41,725 nt of DNA from CAZADA01 sp964524065 (GTDB taxonomy: Bacteria > Pseudomonadota > Alphaproteobacteria > Caulobacterales > Maricaulaceae). The DNA lies in assembly GCA_964524065.1 (NCBI GenBank), contig CAZGCB010000010.1:1-41725 (forward strand). The letters run 5' to 3'. Below, in pieces: positions 1 to 8,491 of the stretch (positions within the stretch are counted from its first letter, which is position 1; each line of letters begins with the position of its first letter). A program made the translations under genes and the position numbers. Below the pieces are notes generated by a model that saw nothing but the letters and a program-made list of their open reading frames with translations, was not told where the DNA came from and made no database searches.

Positions 1-2
1 CG

Positions 3-947
3 ATCGCGCGTCCGCTGATCGCCAAGCGACAGGTGGAGATCGCGCGCCAAACCGGCGCCCGTTATGTCTCGCACGGCGCCACGGGCAAGGGGAACGATCA
101 GGTCCGCTTTGAGCTGGGTTACGCCGCCCTCGATCCCGACATCGAAGTCATCGCGCCCTGGCGCGAATGGGATTTTACCTCCCGCACCGATCTCATCGCC
201 TTCGCCGAAGCCCAAGGCATCGACATCCCGCGCGACAAACGCGGCGAGGCGCCATTCTCCATCGACGCCAATTTGCTGCACACCTCCTCAGAGGGCAAAG
301 CGCTGGAGGATCCGGGCGAGGAGGTGGATGAGTATATCTACCAGCGCACCGTGCGGCCCGAAGATGCACCGGATCAGCCGCAAATCATCACCATCGCCTT
401 TGAGCGCGGCGATCCTGTCGCTGTTGACGGGCAAACGCTGAGCCCCGCCGCGCTGCTGACGGAGCTGAACCGGCTGGGGCGCATCCACGGCATTGGGCGC
501 TTGGACCTGCTGGAGAACCGCTTCATCGGGATGAAATCGCGCGGCGTTTATGAAACGCCGGGCGGCGCCATCCTATTGGCCGCCCATCGCGGCATTGAGC
601 AGATCACCCTCGATCGCGGCGCCGCCCACCTCAAGGATGAGCTGATGCCGCGTTACGCCGAGGTGATCTATAATGGTTTTTGGTTCTCGCCCGAGCGGGC
701 CATGCTGCAAGCGGCCATCGATGAGTCCCAGCGTCATGTGGAAGGCGAGGTGCGCGTGAAGCTTTATAAGGGCCGCGCCGATGTGGTGGCGCGCACCAGC
801 CCAAGGTCCCTCTATTCTCTGGCCCACGTCACCTTTGAAGATGACATTGTGTACGACCAGACCGATGCGGAGGGCTTCATCCAGCTCCAAGGCCTGCGGC
901 TGCGCATTCTCGCCGCTCGCAGCCGGCGCGAAGGCCGTAATGAATAA
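3..947 (+). CDS. argG: Argininosuccinate synthase, 5'-truncated by the window edge
   Basis: This cytosolic enzyme joins citrulline and aspartate, using ATP, to give argininosuccinate in arginine biosynthesis. The frame is open from base 3 and reads PLIAKRQVEIAR, then SHGATGKGNDQVRFELGY, which is the characteristic ArgG substrate-binding block. Further on are APWREWDF, FSIDANLLHTSSEGKALEDP and the family C-terminal region ending at the TAA. About 314 residues are visible against a usual length near 400, so roughly the first 90 residues, including the ATP-binding loop, lie outside the window. A GTG at 33 is an internal valine, not the start. The gene is on the same strand as ppa, 97 bases upstream of it. 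Confidence 0.96.
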   Translation: MARPLIAKRQVEIARQTGARYVSHGATGKGNDQVRFELGYAALDPDIEVIAPWREWDFTSRTDLIAFAEAQGIDIPRDKRGEAPFSIDANLLHTSSEGKALEDPGEEVDEYIYQRTVRPEDAPDQPQIITIAFERGDPVAVDGQTLSPAALLTELNRLGRIHGIGRLDLLENRFIGMKSRGVYETPGGAILLAAHRGIEQITLDRGAAHLKDELMPRYAEVIYNGFWFSPERAMLQAAIDESQRHVEGEVRVKLYKGRADVVARTSPRSLYSLAHVTFEDDIVYDQTDAEGFIQLQGLRLRILAARSRREGRNE

Positions 948-1044
948 GCCCGCGCGCGGCGGCGTTGGCTCTATTGCAATGCAACACGCGCAATGATCAG
1001 ATCGCCCCCCTTGGATGCACGGGGCGCAAGCACGGAGTGTGACG

Positions 1045-1584
1045 ATGGATTTGGCGAAAATCCCCACGGGCGAAAATCCGCCCCATGATGTGAACGTGTT
1101 GATCGAAGTGCCGCTGGGCGGCGAGCCGATCAAATACGAAATCGACAAAGCCTCCGGCGCCATGTTTGTGGATCGGTTCTTGTACACATCCATGCGCTAT
1201 CCTTGTAATTACGGCTTTATCCCCCACACCTTGGCCGATGACGGCGATCCCATGGATGTCATGGTGGTGGGCCAGCGCGCCCTGGTGCCCGGCGCCGTGG
1301 TGCGCGCGCGTCCGGTGGGCGTCTTGCTGATGCAGGATGAGAAGGGGATGGATGAGAAGGTGTTGGCGGTGCCGCACCAAACACTCACCGCCTTCTACGA
1401 CAATATCGAGACGTATCTCGATTTGCCGGATATTCTGATCAAGAAAATCTCCCACTTCTTCGAGCACTATAAGGATTTGGAGCCGAACAAGTGGGTCAAG
1501 GTGCTCGACTGGAAGGGCCTGCCGGAGACGCATGAGGTCATCATGTCTTCGGTCGCCCGCGAAACCCAGCAAGAGCCCGCCTAG
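1045..1584 (+). CDS. ppa: Inorganic pyrophosphatase (family I)
   Basis: This soluble enzyme hydrolyses pyrophosphate to two phosphates and pulls biosynthetic reactions forward. The ATG at 1045 is chosen because GGAG lies at 1033-1036. An in-frame ATG at 1015 would add ten residues without homology. The 179-residue length fits the bacterial family I enzyme. The signature D-G-D-P-M-D falls at residues 66-71 and supplies the metal-binding aspartates. E21, K30 and the YPCNYGFIP segment (residues 52-60) are also family-typical active-site positions. There is nothing unusual in the sequence. Confidence 0.96.
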   Translation: MDLAKIPTGENPPHDVNVLIEVPLGGEPIKYEIDKASGAMFVDRFLYTSMRYPCNYGFIPHTLADDGDPMDVMVVGQRALVPGAVVRARPVGVLLMQDEKGMDEKVLAVPHQTLTAFYDNIETYLDLPDILIKKISHFFEHYKDLEPNKWVKVLDWKGLPETHEVIMSSVARETQQEPA

Positions 1585-1659
1585 CCCGCATTCTCACCGG
1601 GCGGACGTCGGCGCGCCGGCGTTCGCCGCCAAGGCACGCCGCCCCGGGCCAGACGCAGC

Positions 1660-1701
1660 GTCACACGCCGTGCGTGACAGGAGCCTTTCACACGAGTGTG
1701 A
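1660..1701. repeat. Two adjacent TCACAC...GTGA inverted repeats upstream of the lipoprotein gene
   Basis: Bases 1660-1678 form an imperfect dyad with arms GTCAC and GTGAC. Bases 1688-1701 form TCACAC-GA-GTGTGA, a perfect six-base dyad with a two-base centre. Both begin with TCACAC, and their starts are 27 bases apart. They lie in the 216-base gap between ppa and the lipoprotein gene, so they could be operator sites or the stem of a weak terminator. No T-run follows. Function is not known. Confidence 0.3.
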
Positions 1702-1800
1702 TGGGCCGCCGACCAAGTTTGTTCGGGACAGACCTCGCCGGCGCCGCAAAGGCGCCCCATCCTTCCAAGCGAAAGGCTGAGGAAAGAAAGGTCATTGCCC

Positions 1801-2346
1801 ATGCACGCCCGCTTTTTCGCCATCCCCGCTTTGGCGGCCCTGATCGCCGCTTGCGCCACCGCGACGCCCTATGCGCCCGTCGGAACGCCCGGCGCGGGCC
1901 AATACGGCTACTCCGATCAAAAACTTGAAGACACGCGGTTTCGTGTGACCTTCTCCGGCAACTCGCTGACGAAATTGAGAACGGTGGAGAACTACGTCCT
2001 GTTCCGCGCCGCCGAACTCACCCTGGAGCAGGGGGCGGATTGGTTCCGCGTCGTTCAGCGCCAACAAGACGCGGACCGCCGGCTGCGCGGCACGGGGTCA
2101 TCTTTCGGCTATGGTTATAGCGCGTTTGACTACCGCTTCTTCCACCCGCGTTATGGCGCGTTTGGCTATCGCGATCCGTTCTTCACCGACATCAATGTGG
2201 ATGAAGTCACCCGCTATGAGGTGTCCGCGGAAATCGTCATCGGCTCCGGCGCAAAGCCGGCCGATCCCCAGGCTTATGCGGCCCAAGAGGTGGTGGACAA
2301 TCTGGGCGGCTTCGTCACCCGCCCGGAGCCACAGGACGCGGCCTAG
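1801..2346 (+). CDS. Exported lipoprotein of CC0125/CC1285-like type
   Basis: The protein has 181 residues from the ATG at 1801, which follows a purine-rich GAGGAAAGAAAGG sequence; a TTG two codons upstream is less likely. The N-terminus is a short lipoprotein signal peptide with the lipobox I-A-A-C, putting the lipidated cysteine at residue 18. The mature part starts TPYAPVG and carries the pattern YSDQKLEDTRFRVTFSGN followed by TVENYVLFRAAELTLEQG. That pattern resembles the Caulobacter CC0125/CC1285 lipoprotein family as I remember it. The middle (about residues 100-125) is rich in Tyr, Phe and Gly. It is probably anchored in the envelope. The family has no established function that I know of. 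Confidence 0.8.
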   Translation: MHARFFAIPALAALIAACATATPYAPVGTPGAGQYGYSDQKLEDTRFRVTFSGNSLTKLRTVENYVLFRAAELTLEQGADWFRVVQRQQDADRRLRGTGSSFGYGYSAFDYRFFHPRYGAFGYRDPFFTDINVDEVTRYEVSAEIVIGSGAKPADPQAYAAQEVVDNLGGFVTRPEPQDAA

Positions 2347-2367
2347 CCGCGCCCCGCTCGCCGACGT

Positions 2368-3147
2368 TTACTTCGGTGGCATGCGTGCGCCCGCGTCCAG
2401 GCGCACGCTCTCGGCGTTGATGTAGTCGTTGGTGACCATGAACATGGCGAGGTCGGCGTATTCGGCTGGCGTCCCGAAGCGCGTCGGGAACTGCAGGTGC
2501 GCTTGCAGATTGGTTTTCACCTGCGGCGGCATTTGTTCGTAGATCGGCGTTTCGAAAAAGCCGGGCAGGATGGTGTTCACGCGAATGCCCTCCGGGGCTA
2601 AGTCGCGCGCCATGGGCAAGGTGAAGCCCACAATCCCGCCCTTGGTGGCGGAATAGGCCACCTGGCCGATTTGTCCGTCCTGCGCCGCCACAGACGCGGT
2701 GTGGATGATCACGCCGCGGCCCGAGTCGCCCAGCGGCTCCAGCGTCATCATGCCCGCTGCGGCCTGCGCGGCGCAGAGGAACGAGCCCACCAGATTGACG
2801 TCGATGACTTTCTTGAACTGAGCGGCGTCATGCATGCGGATTTCGCCGGTGGATTTGGAGCGGCTGGCCGTCTTTTGCGGGATGGCGATGCCGGCGCAGT
2901 TCACCAGCACCCGCTCCTGGCCATGGGCGCCGCGCGCGCTGGCGAACCCATCGGTGACCGATTGCACGTCCGAGACATTCACCGCCACGAAATGCCCGCC
3001 GATCTCCTGCGCCACTTGCGCCCCGCGTTCGGCGTTGAGATCAAACACCGTCACCTTGGCTCCCGCGGCGGCGAGCGCCCGCGCCGTGCCTTCGCCTAAA
3101 CCGGAAGCGCCTCCGGTCACAATCGCGGCTTGTCCTTGAACGTCCAT
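2368..3147 (-). CDS. Short-chain dehydrogenase/reductase, 3-hydroxyacyl-CoA dehydrogenase type 2-like
   Basis: This is a 259-residue classical SDR. The NAD-binding motif TGGASGLG is at residues 11-18, the N-C-A-G turn at 83-86, and the catalytic Ser152, Tyr165 and Lys169 (YSATK) are all present. The acidic D36 after the second beta strand favours NAD over NADP. The overall sequence, including the NVNLVGSF-like region and the PGFFETP loop, resembles type 2 3-hydroxyacyl-CoA dehydrogenases (HSD17B10 group), which act on short-chain or branched 3-hydroxyacyl-CoA in fatty acid or isoleucine breakdown. The substrate cannot be read from the sequence. AAAGGG precedes the start. The gene is divergent from the DUF1232 gene. 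Confidence 0.88.
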   Translation of the reverse strand: MDVQGQAAIVTGGASGLGEGTARALAAAGAKVTVFDLNAERGAQVAQEIGGHFVAVNVSDVQSVTDGFASARGAHGQERVLVNCAGIAIPQKTASRSKSTGEIRMHDAAQFKKVIDVNLVGSFLCAAQAAAGMMTLEPLGDSGRGVIIHTASVAAQDGQIGQVAYSATKGGIVGFTLPMARDLAPEGIRVNTILPGFFETPIYEQMPPQVKTNLQAHLQFPTRFGTPAEYADLAMFMVTNDYINAESVRLDAGARMPPK

Positions 3148-3256
3148 GGGCGAACCCTTTCATATGAAGACTGGAGAGGCCCGACGCTGCGCAGAAAGCA
3201 CGCCGCCTTGGCGGCGTTAGCGATGGGCGAGCAGAATCGCCGGGAGAATAGGTGAG

Positions 3257-3757
3257 ATGGCGACACACGCCAACCCGTCCTACGGGGACGAGGATCCCAA
3301 GCGCCCCCGCCGCGCGGCGGCTGCGGCGTCCGACGCCGCAGCCGATATCAGCGATGAGGCGGCCGCCCGCTTGCGCACCACGCTGCCCATGGCGCTGCCC
3401 AGCGATGAGCGGCAGATGCAGCGGCGCTTTTGGCCGAAATTCTGGCGCACGCTGGGCCGCATTCCCTTTTCGGAGGAGCTGGCGGCGGCCTATTTCTGCG
3501 CGCGCGATCCGATGACGCCGCCGCGGGTGAAGGGCGTATTGCTGGCGGCTCTGGCCTATTTTGTTGTGCCGACTGATTTGCTGCCCGACTTCATCGCCGC
3601 CCTCGGCTTTACCGACGACGCCACGGTGTTGGCGACCGCTATGGGCGTGGTGGGCGCGCATGTGAAGCTGCGTCACCAGAACGAAGCGCGCGCTTTGCTT
3701 GCGCGCCCCGCGCCAACGGCCGACACGCAAGACCATGTACCGACGCGGCCGCGCTGA
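3257..3757 (+). CDS. DUF1232 (YkvA-like) membrane-associated protein
   Basis: The protein has 166 residues. Its first 45 residues are alanine- and arginine-rich and low in complexity. The core at about residues 93-125 reads KGVLLAALAYFVVPTDLLPDFI followed by GFTDDATVL, the hallmark of the DUF1232 domain, a short helical hairpin found in YkvA-like proteins. The molecular role of the family is unknown. AGGTGAG lies just before the ATG. The gene is divergent from the SDR gene, with 109 bases between starts. Confidence 0.88.
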   Translation: MATHANPSYGDEDPKRPRRAAAAASDAAADISDEAAARLRTTLPMALPSDERQMQRRFWPKFWRTLGRIPFSEELAAAYFCARDPMTPPRVKGVLLAALAYFVVPTDLLPDFIAALGFTDDATVLATAMGVVGAHVKLRHQNEARALLARPAPTADTQDHVPTRPR

Positions 3758-3860
3758 GCGGGCTTCGCGCGTTTAGCGGCTGGCGCGTCAACCCGATCCG
3801 TGCTTCACGCGCGGGACGCGCCGCGGCCGTCGATGGCGTTTTGCGCAAGGAGCCTGATCC

Positions 3861-4736
3861 ATGACGATGTCCTACGCCTTAGCGCTCCATGGCGGGGCGG
3901 GGCCCATCGCCCATGGCGATCACCAGCGTGAAGAACGTCATATGAGCGGCCTGATCGTGCGCGGGCGCGACATGTTGGCGGCGGGCGCCGACGCCCTGGC
4001 CGTGGTGGAAGCGCTGACAGCGGACCTGGAAGCCTGCGGCCTTTACACGGCCGGGCGCGGTTCGGCGCCCAATACCGATGGCGTCTTTGAGCTGGACGCC
4101 GCCATCATGGACGGCCATGCGCGCCGCGCCGGCGCGGTGGCGGCGCTCACCGGTTATGTCAGCCCGATCGCGGTCGCACGCGCCGTCATGGAGCGCACGC
4201 CGCATGTCCTTCTGGTCAGCCGCGGCGCGGAAGCCTTCGCCGAGGCTGAGAACTTCGCCGCGATTCCGCAGCCGCCCGAGGCCTATTACACGCCATCGTC
4301 TCGCGCGTCGGACGCCGCGCCAGACACCTTGGCCCATGGCACTGTGGGCGTGGTCGCCCGCGATGCGCAGGGCCGGCTGGCCGCCGCCACATCCACCGGC
4401 GGCGTTTTCAAGAAGCGCCCCGGCCGTGTCGGCGACAGCGCCTTGATCGGCGCGGGAACCTGGGCGGATGAACGCGTGGCGGTGTCCTGCACAGGGCAGG
4501 GGGAGTTCTTCATGCGCGCGGCCGTAGCGGCCGATATCTCAGCCCGGATGCGCTATGGCGGCCAAACTCTGCAGCAGGCCGCTGATGGCGCGCTGGAGGA
4601 CATGCGCGTGCAGGGCGGCGAAGGCGGCCTCATCGCCGTCGATGCGCAGGGCGCGCTGGCGCTGCCCTTTACATCGGCCGGCATGAGGCGCGCCTGGCTG
4701 GACGCCGAGGGCGCGCCTCAGACGGACATCTTTTAA
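3861..4736 (+). CDS. Isoaspartyl peptidase / type III L-asparaginase (Ntn hydrolase)
   Basis: The family makes an inactive precursor that cuts itself before a threonine; the new N-terminal Thr then hydrolyses beta-aspartyl peptides or asparagine. Here Thr161 in L-A-H-G-T-V-G-V is the expected cleavage residue and nucleophile. The N-terminal ALHGGAGPI block (residues 8-16) and the C-terminal subunit motifs STGG (178-181), RVGDSALIGAG and GQGEFF also match the family. The length of 291 residues is normal. AAGGAG lies about ten bases before the ATG. The final bases overlap the last bases of the convergent DoxX-like gene: TTAA at 4733-4736 supplies a stop on both strands. Confidence 0.92.
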   Translation: MTMSYALALHGGAGPIAHGDHQREERHMSGLIVRGRDMLAAGADALAVVEALTADLEACGLYTAGRGSAPNTDGVFELDAAIMDGHARRAGAVAALTGYVSPIAVARAVMERTPHVLLVSRGAEAFAEAENFAAIPQPPEAYYTPSSRASDAAPDTLAHGTVGVVARDAQGRLAAATSTGGVFKKRPGRVGDSALIGAGTWADERVAVSCTGQGEFFMRAAVAADISARMRYGGQTLQQAADGALEDMRVQGGEGGLIAVDAQGALALPFTSAGMRRAWLDAEGAPQTDIF

Positions 4737-5248
4737 GCGCCGGCGCGCGGCAGGAAGGCGCGCCCGATGTCGGCGGCTAGGGCCGTTAACTCGTGCCGGC
4801 GAATGGCGAGCAGGCCGATGGAGGTGAACCAGATCACCATCGCCGCGGCGAACAGCCCGCCGCCATCATTATTGGGGTCGATGCCCAAGGGCGTGAACAG
4901 GTGAAAGCTCACCGCGCCCGTCATCACCGCCAGCGCGATCGCCGCGCCGGCCGCCTGTAAACGGCGGAACGCCGGGGCGATGCCGATGAGCAACAGGCTC
5001 GCGGCCACCAGCTCCGCGCCGCCAATCACATATTGGCTGAACAAGCCGCTTTGCGCGAACACGCCCGCCGCGCCGAAGCTGGCGGCCCAGGCGTCGAGCT
5101 TGCCGAAAATCACTTGGGTTTCCGGCGCATTGGTGAATTTGAACCGCAGGCTGTCCAAAAACACGATGGCCGCGAACACAGCGATGGCGTGCGGGGCGAA
5201 ACGTTTGCCGATGTCCAGCGGACGGGCGATGGCGGGGGCGTTGATCAC
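4733..5248 (-). CDS. DoxX-like integral membrane protein
   Basis: The protein has 171 residues with about four hydrophobic segments (approximately 20-32, 66-90, 97-115 and 133-150). The LRFKFTNAPETQVIFGKL segment and the following GGAELVAASLLLIG helix resemble DoxX/DUF417-type small membrane proteins. Those proteins have been linked to redox or stress functions but have no settled biochemistry. The start is GTG at 5248, preceded by AAGGAG with good spacing. It is convergent with, and overlaps by four bases, the isoaspartyl peptidase gene. The family assignment is moderate; the membrane location is firmer. Confidence 0.75.
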   Translation of the reverse strand: MINAPAIARPLDIGKRFAPHAIAVFAAIVFLDSLRFKFTNAPETQVIFGKLDAWAASFGAAGVFAQSGLFSQYVIGGAELVAASLLLIGIAPAFRRLQAAGAAIALAVMTGAVSFHLFTPLGIDPNNDGGGLFAAAMVIWFTSIGLLAIRRHELTALAADIGRAFLPRAGA

Positions 5249-5453
5249 GGCGATCTCCTTCGGGTCGGTCGTGTTGTCTTGGCCATGGCGTTACCCCGCC
5301 AAGTCGCTCACAGGCCAATGACGCTTGGCTCAGCAATGCGCACGTCCTGATCACGCCGCGCGGGGCGCCGCACGCCGCCCCCTAGCGCAATCGCGCCCTA
5401 TGCTTCATCTCATGCGCTGGCTGATCAGTGATCACAGCGTGAGCGGAGGCGTG

Positions 5454-6053
5454 ATGCGCGGTTATTTCGCGGTCGGGGTGGAGGGGATTTCCAAGGCGAT
5501 GAATCTCGGCGCCGTGCTGCGCACGGGCCATGCCTTCGGCGCGAGCTTCGTTTTCACCGTGGGCGCGCACCATCGCGCGCGGGACATTTTCCGCTCCGAC
5601 ACGTCACGCACCTTCGCCCATGTGCCGTATTATGATTGGCCGGATTTAGAGGAGGTGCGCCTGCCCCAGGGCTGCCAGCTGGTGGGGGTGGAGTTGGCCG
5701 AGGACGCGGTCGACTTGCCCAGCTTCAAGCACCCCACCGCCGCCGCCTATGTGTTTGGGCGCGAGCGCGGCTCGCTGACGCCGCAAATGCAGGAGCGCTG
5801 CGACTTCCTGGTGAAAATCCCGACCAAATTCTGCGTCAATGTCGCCATGGCGGTGGGCATTACGCTGTATGACCGCACGCTGTGCTTTGGCGGCTATCCC
5901 GAGCGGCCCATCATGCCCGGCGGCCCCGAAGTGGGCGAGACGGACGCCTGGAAACGCCCCGGCCGCGCCCACCAAGCCGCCAAATCCCGCGCGCCTAGAC
6001 AACGCGCGGCGGTGAAAGCGGACGATGACGCAACCGCACCTCAATCGGAGTGA
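5454..6053 (+). CDS. SPOUT (TrmH/SpoU-type) RNA 2'-O-methyltransferase
   Basis: This is a predicted S-adenosylmethionine-dependent RNA ribose methyltransferase with the knotted SPOUT fold. Motif 1 is N17-LGAVLRT with the catalytic-type arginine R23. Motif 2 is FGRERGSL (101-108). Motif 3 is KFCVNVAMAVGITLYDR (125-141), which forms the cofactor knot. The ATG at 5454 follows GGAGG and starts just before the conserved domain; upstream in-frame ATGs would add 43 residues with no family resemblance. The last 40 residues form a charged, Ala/Arg-rich tail, possibly an RNA contact. The exact target (tRNA or rRNA position) cannot be told from the sequence. Confidence 0.88.
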   Translation: MRGYFAVGVEGISKAMNLGAVLRTGHAFGASFVFTVGAHHRARDIFRSDTSRTFAHVPYYDWPDLEEVRLPQGCQLVGVELAEDAVDLPSFKHPTAAAYVFGRERGSLTPQMQERCDFLVKIPTKFCVNVAMAVGITLYDRTLCFGGYPERPIMPGGPEVGETDAWKRPGRAHQAAKSRAPRQRAAVKADDDATAPQSE

Positions 6054-6074
6054 GGTTGAGCACTGGAGGTCCTT

Positions 6075-6608
6075 ATGAAGCTCTTGATGCGCGCGGGCTT
6101 GATCAGCCTTGGCCTGGCGGCCGTTTTGATTGGGGCGATTTACGCCTGGGGCGCCATGCTGCCGCGTGATCACACGGCCCAGGCCTCCGCAATCATCAGC
6201 GCGGATCGCGCCGCCGTGTTCGCCCGCATCGCTGATGTCGAGGCCGGACCGACATGGCGCTCTGACGTGGCGGCGGTGGAGCGTCTGGCGAGCGAAGACG
6301 GTGCGGTGCGCTTTTTGGAACGCGGCGCCTATGGCGACATCGCCTATGTGGTGGTGGAGAGCGCGCCGCCCCGCCATCGTGTCGTGCGGATTCTCGATGA
6401 GGGGCTCGATTTCGGCGGGACCTGGACCTTTGAACTCGCCGACGCGCCATCGGGCACGACGGTCACCATCACCGAAGATGGTTTTGTCAAAGACCCGGTG
6501 ATGCGCGTGTTTGGCGCGCTGTTTTTCCCACCGGACGCAACGATGAAGGCCTATTTGGGCGATCTGGCCGCAAGCTTTGCCGACGCTGAAGCGCCATCCG
6601 GCGGCTAG
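6075..6608 (+). CDS. SRPBCC (START-like) domain protein with N-terminal membrane anchor
   Basis: The protein has 177 residues. Residues 5-28 form a hydrophobic segment, either a membrane anchor or an uncleaved signal. The rest has the look of an SRPBCC/polyketide-cyclase-like fold: QASAIISADRAAVFARIADVEAGPTWRSDV at about 36-65, alternating strands, then GGTWTFELADAPSGTTVTITEDGF and a C-terminal helix. Such folds bind hydrophobic ligands, but no ligand is predictable. GGAGG precedes the ATG. It follows the SPOUT methyltransferase gene by 21 bases and may be co-transcribed with it. Confidence 0.8.
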   Translation: MKLLMRAGLISLGLAAVLIGAIYAWGAMLPRDHTAQASAIISADRAAVFARIADVEAGPTWRSDVAAVERLASEDGAVRFLERGAYGDIAYVVVESAPPRHRVVRILDEGLDFGGTWTFELADAPSGTTVTITEDGFVKDPVMRVFGALFFPPDATMKAYLGDLAASFADAEAPSGG

Positions 6609-6688
6609 GCGCTGTCCATCGCCTGTGCGCCAGCCGCGCCAGTCTGTGTGCAAGGCGTGAAGCGCAGTCCCCGGAAAGTCTCCGGCTG

Positions 6689-7201
6689 TCAGTCGGCGAT
6701 CGCGGCGGGCCAAACGACCGCAAAACGCTCAAACACCGTCGCGCTGTCATCATCGAAGGGCACGCCGACGCGCTGGGAATAGGCGGAGAAAAACGCCCGA
6801 TGCATGCGCAGCCAGTCGGCCCGCGTGCGGTCGCCTTCGCCCTCATCCCAGGCGAAAGCCTCATCGACGGACGAGAGCGGGCCGACGCGCACCTCCGTCG
6901 TGCGCAAAATCGCCCGCGGCTCGCCGGCGCCGTCCACCAGAACCACATAACCGCCCGCCACCGGAAGGGGATCGCCGCACAGCTCATAGTCCTGCAGCAA
7001 CCCGGCCGTCGCACGCTTGGGCCCGGAGACGACCAGCGCCGCCAATTCGTTCGCCATGTCCGGGCTGTCGCCATAGGCCTCCACGATGTAGTCGGCGTGG
7101 ACGCCTTGCGCCGCCGCGAAGGCGGCCCAGAACGCCTCCGTGCGCTCGGTTTTGCGCGCCAAGGCATCCACCGGCGTTACTCCCTCATCCGCTGACGTCA
7201 C
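6689..7201 (-). CDS. ASCH domain protein
   Basis: The protein has 170 residues from the GTG at 7201, which has GGAG nine bases upstream. Longer in-frame versions run into the neighbouring gene's 3' region and look non-coding. The sequence carries the ASCH pattern, a PUA-like fold: V-S-G-x-K-R-A-T-A at about residues 58-66, GGYVVLVDGAGEPRAILRTTEV at about 83-104, and a C-terminal DEAFAWDEGEGDRTRADW block. These are typical of small stand-alone ASCH proteins thought to bind RNA or modified nucleosides; one relative (YqfB) is an N4-acetylcytidine amidohydrolase. Which activity this one has is open. It lies 100 bases downstream of the outer-membrane barrel gene on the same strand. Confidence 0.83.
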   Translation of the reverse strand: MTSADEGVTPVDALARKTERTEAFWAAFAAAQGVHADYIVEAYGDSPDMANELAALVVSGPKRATAGLLQDYELCGDPLPVAGGYVVLVDGAGEPRAILRTTEVRVGPLSSVDEAFAWDEGEGDRTRADWLRMHRAFFSAYSQRVGVPFDDDSATVFERFAVVWPAAIAD

Positions 7202-7301
7202 GCCGTGTTCTCCCCCCGTTGAGCCGGCCCCACGGGGATCGAGGCCCGCTAGCTCAGTGGCGCGTGGGCGGATGGCTTTGCACCTGCCGCCTCTCAACAC
7301 C

Positions 7302-8333
7302 CTAAAACGTATAGCTGAGCCCGAGGCTGAGACCGTGGGACACCCGTGGATCATCCTCGATGCTGCGCCGTTCTCCTGAGATAAAGTACAGCGCTTGTGT
7401 GCGATAGCGCACGTCAAAACCAATCCGATCCAGGATGTTCCAGCGATACCCGACGGTCAGATCCGGGCCAAACAAGGTGCTTTCCTCACCCTCTTGAACG
7501 GTGGTGCGTTCGCTGGTGCTGACGCCAGAAACGGTCGCCAGTGTCACGACGCCGTTCAATTCAACGCGCGATCGCACCAAGTGCCCCACGGTCAACTGGC
7601 CATCGATGAAGAAGCCATGCGCATCGTTGACGGGCGCGAAAAGCCCGGCGCCCCCGCGCACGGAGTAAAAGTCGCGCGTCGCCTCGGACGTGGAGTTGCT
7701 GGTTCCGATGGCCAGCAAACCGGGCAAATCCGGTTCCAAAAACCCAGGAACGCTGAGATCCAAAGGCGTATTGCTGGCAAAGATGACCCCCGACTGGCGA
7801 CGATCGATATCGGTGCGCTCGTAGCGAACCCCGCCAAGAGCCGACACCGTTAATCGGTCGCCCGAGTTGAAGTTGCGCCGCAGGAAAACTTCCACATCGG
7901 TGCGCCGAATATCATCGACAGCCACAAGGTTGAACGTGGCTAAATCAAAGGTCGCGAAGCTGCTGCCGGGCGTGTCATCAACGGTAAACGTGCCTGCACT
8001 TGATACAAACTGCGTTTCTTCTTCCGTTTCCCCGGTCAGCGCTGTGATGATCAGCTGCGTGTTCCGCAAACCCGTGGGGACGGCGAAGGCGCCGCCAATG
8101 AGCGTAATGTTGGTTTGCGGGCTTTCGCCGCGCGTGGTGCTGAAGTTCCCGGTTTCGACTTCGTTGAGAACGGTTTCCCCGTCTTCCAGCTTCGTGTCGC
8201 GCTGTAGGAAGTTATCGTAGAGAAACCAAACGCGCGGACCTATGGAAACGCCGCTTTGCGCGGCCGCCGGCTGGAGCGCGCTGAGACTGAGGGCAACCGC
8301 GAAAGCTGCCCATGCGGTTGATGAACCACGCAT
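7302..8333 (-). CDS. Predicted outer-membrane beta-barrel protein of unknown function
   Basis: The protein has 343 residues. A signal peptide ends around PAAAQ-S (residues 22-27). The mature chain is built of alternating polar and hydrophobic short strands with frequent aromatic residues and ends in SLGLSYTF. A terminal phenylalanine in a beta strand is the usual outer-membrane insertion signal. Regions such as SALGGVRYERTDIDRR, FYSVRGGAGLFAPV and PDLTVGYRWNILDRIGFDVRYR look like barrel strands with tight turns. I do not recognise a named porin family. The function could be a porin, a structural barrel or a surface receptor. The ATG follows a G-rich run. It lies downstream of the sigma/anti-sigma pair on the same strand, 158 bases away. 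Confidence 0.75.
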   Translation of the reverse strand: MRGSSTAWAAFAVALSLSALQPAAAQSGVSIGPRVWFLYDNFLQRDTKLEDGETVLNEVETGNFSTTRGESPQTNITLIGGAFAVPTGLRNTQLIITALTGETEEETQFVSSAGTFTVDDTPGSSFATFDLATFNLVAVDDIRRTDVEVFLRRNFNSGDRLTVSALGGVRYERTDIDRRQSGVIFASNTPLDLSVPGFLEPDLPGLLAIGTSNSTSEATRDFYSVRGGAGLFAPVNDAHGFFIDGQLTVGHLVRSRVELNGVVTLATVSGVSTSERTTVQEGEESTLFGPDLTVGYRWNILDRIGFDVRYRTQALYFISGERRSIEDDPRVSHGLSLGLSYTF

Positions 8334-8491
8334 ATCAGACCCCCCGTCTCGGCGTGGACGCCCTGTCGATCACGCCGCTGCATCACATGACGGAAGGATG
8401 GTGCCCTCAACATTGGGGCGCATGCATGGCGCCGCACGGCCCTGAGGACCGGGGCGCGACTGTCGCGTGAGATCATGCGGGGCTTTGACGA

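Noticed and set aside
7245..7310. tRNA-like stretch containing GCTAGCTCAGTGG
   Set aside because: It resembles a D-arm, but no anticodon stem, no GGTTCGA-type T-loop and no matching acceptor stem follow, so it is not a tRNA.
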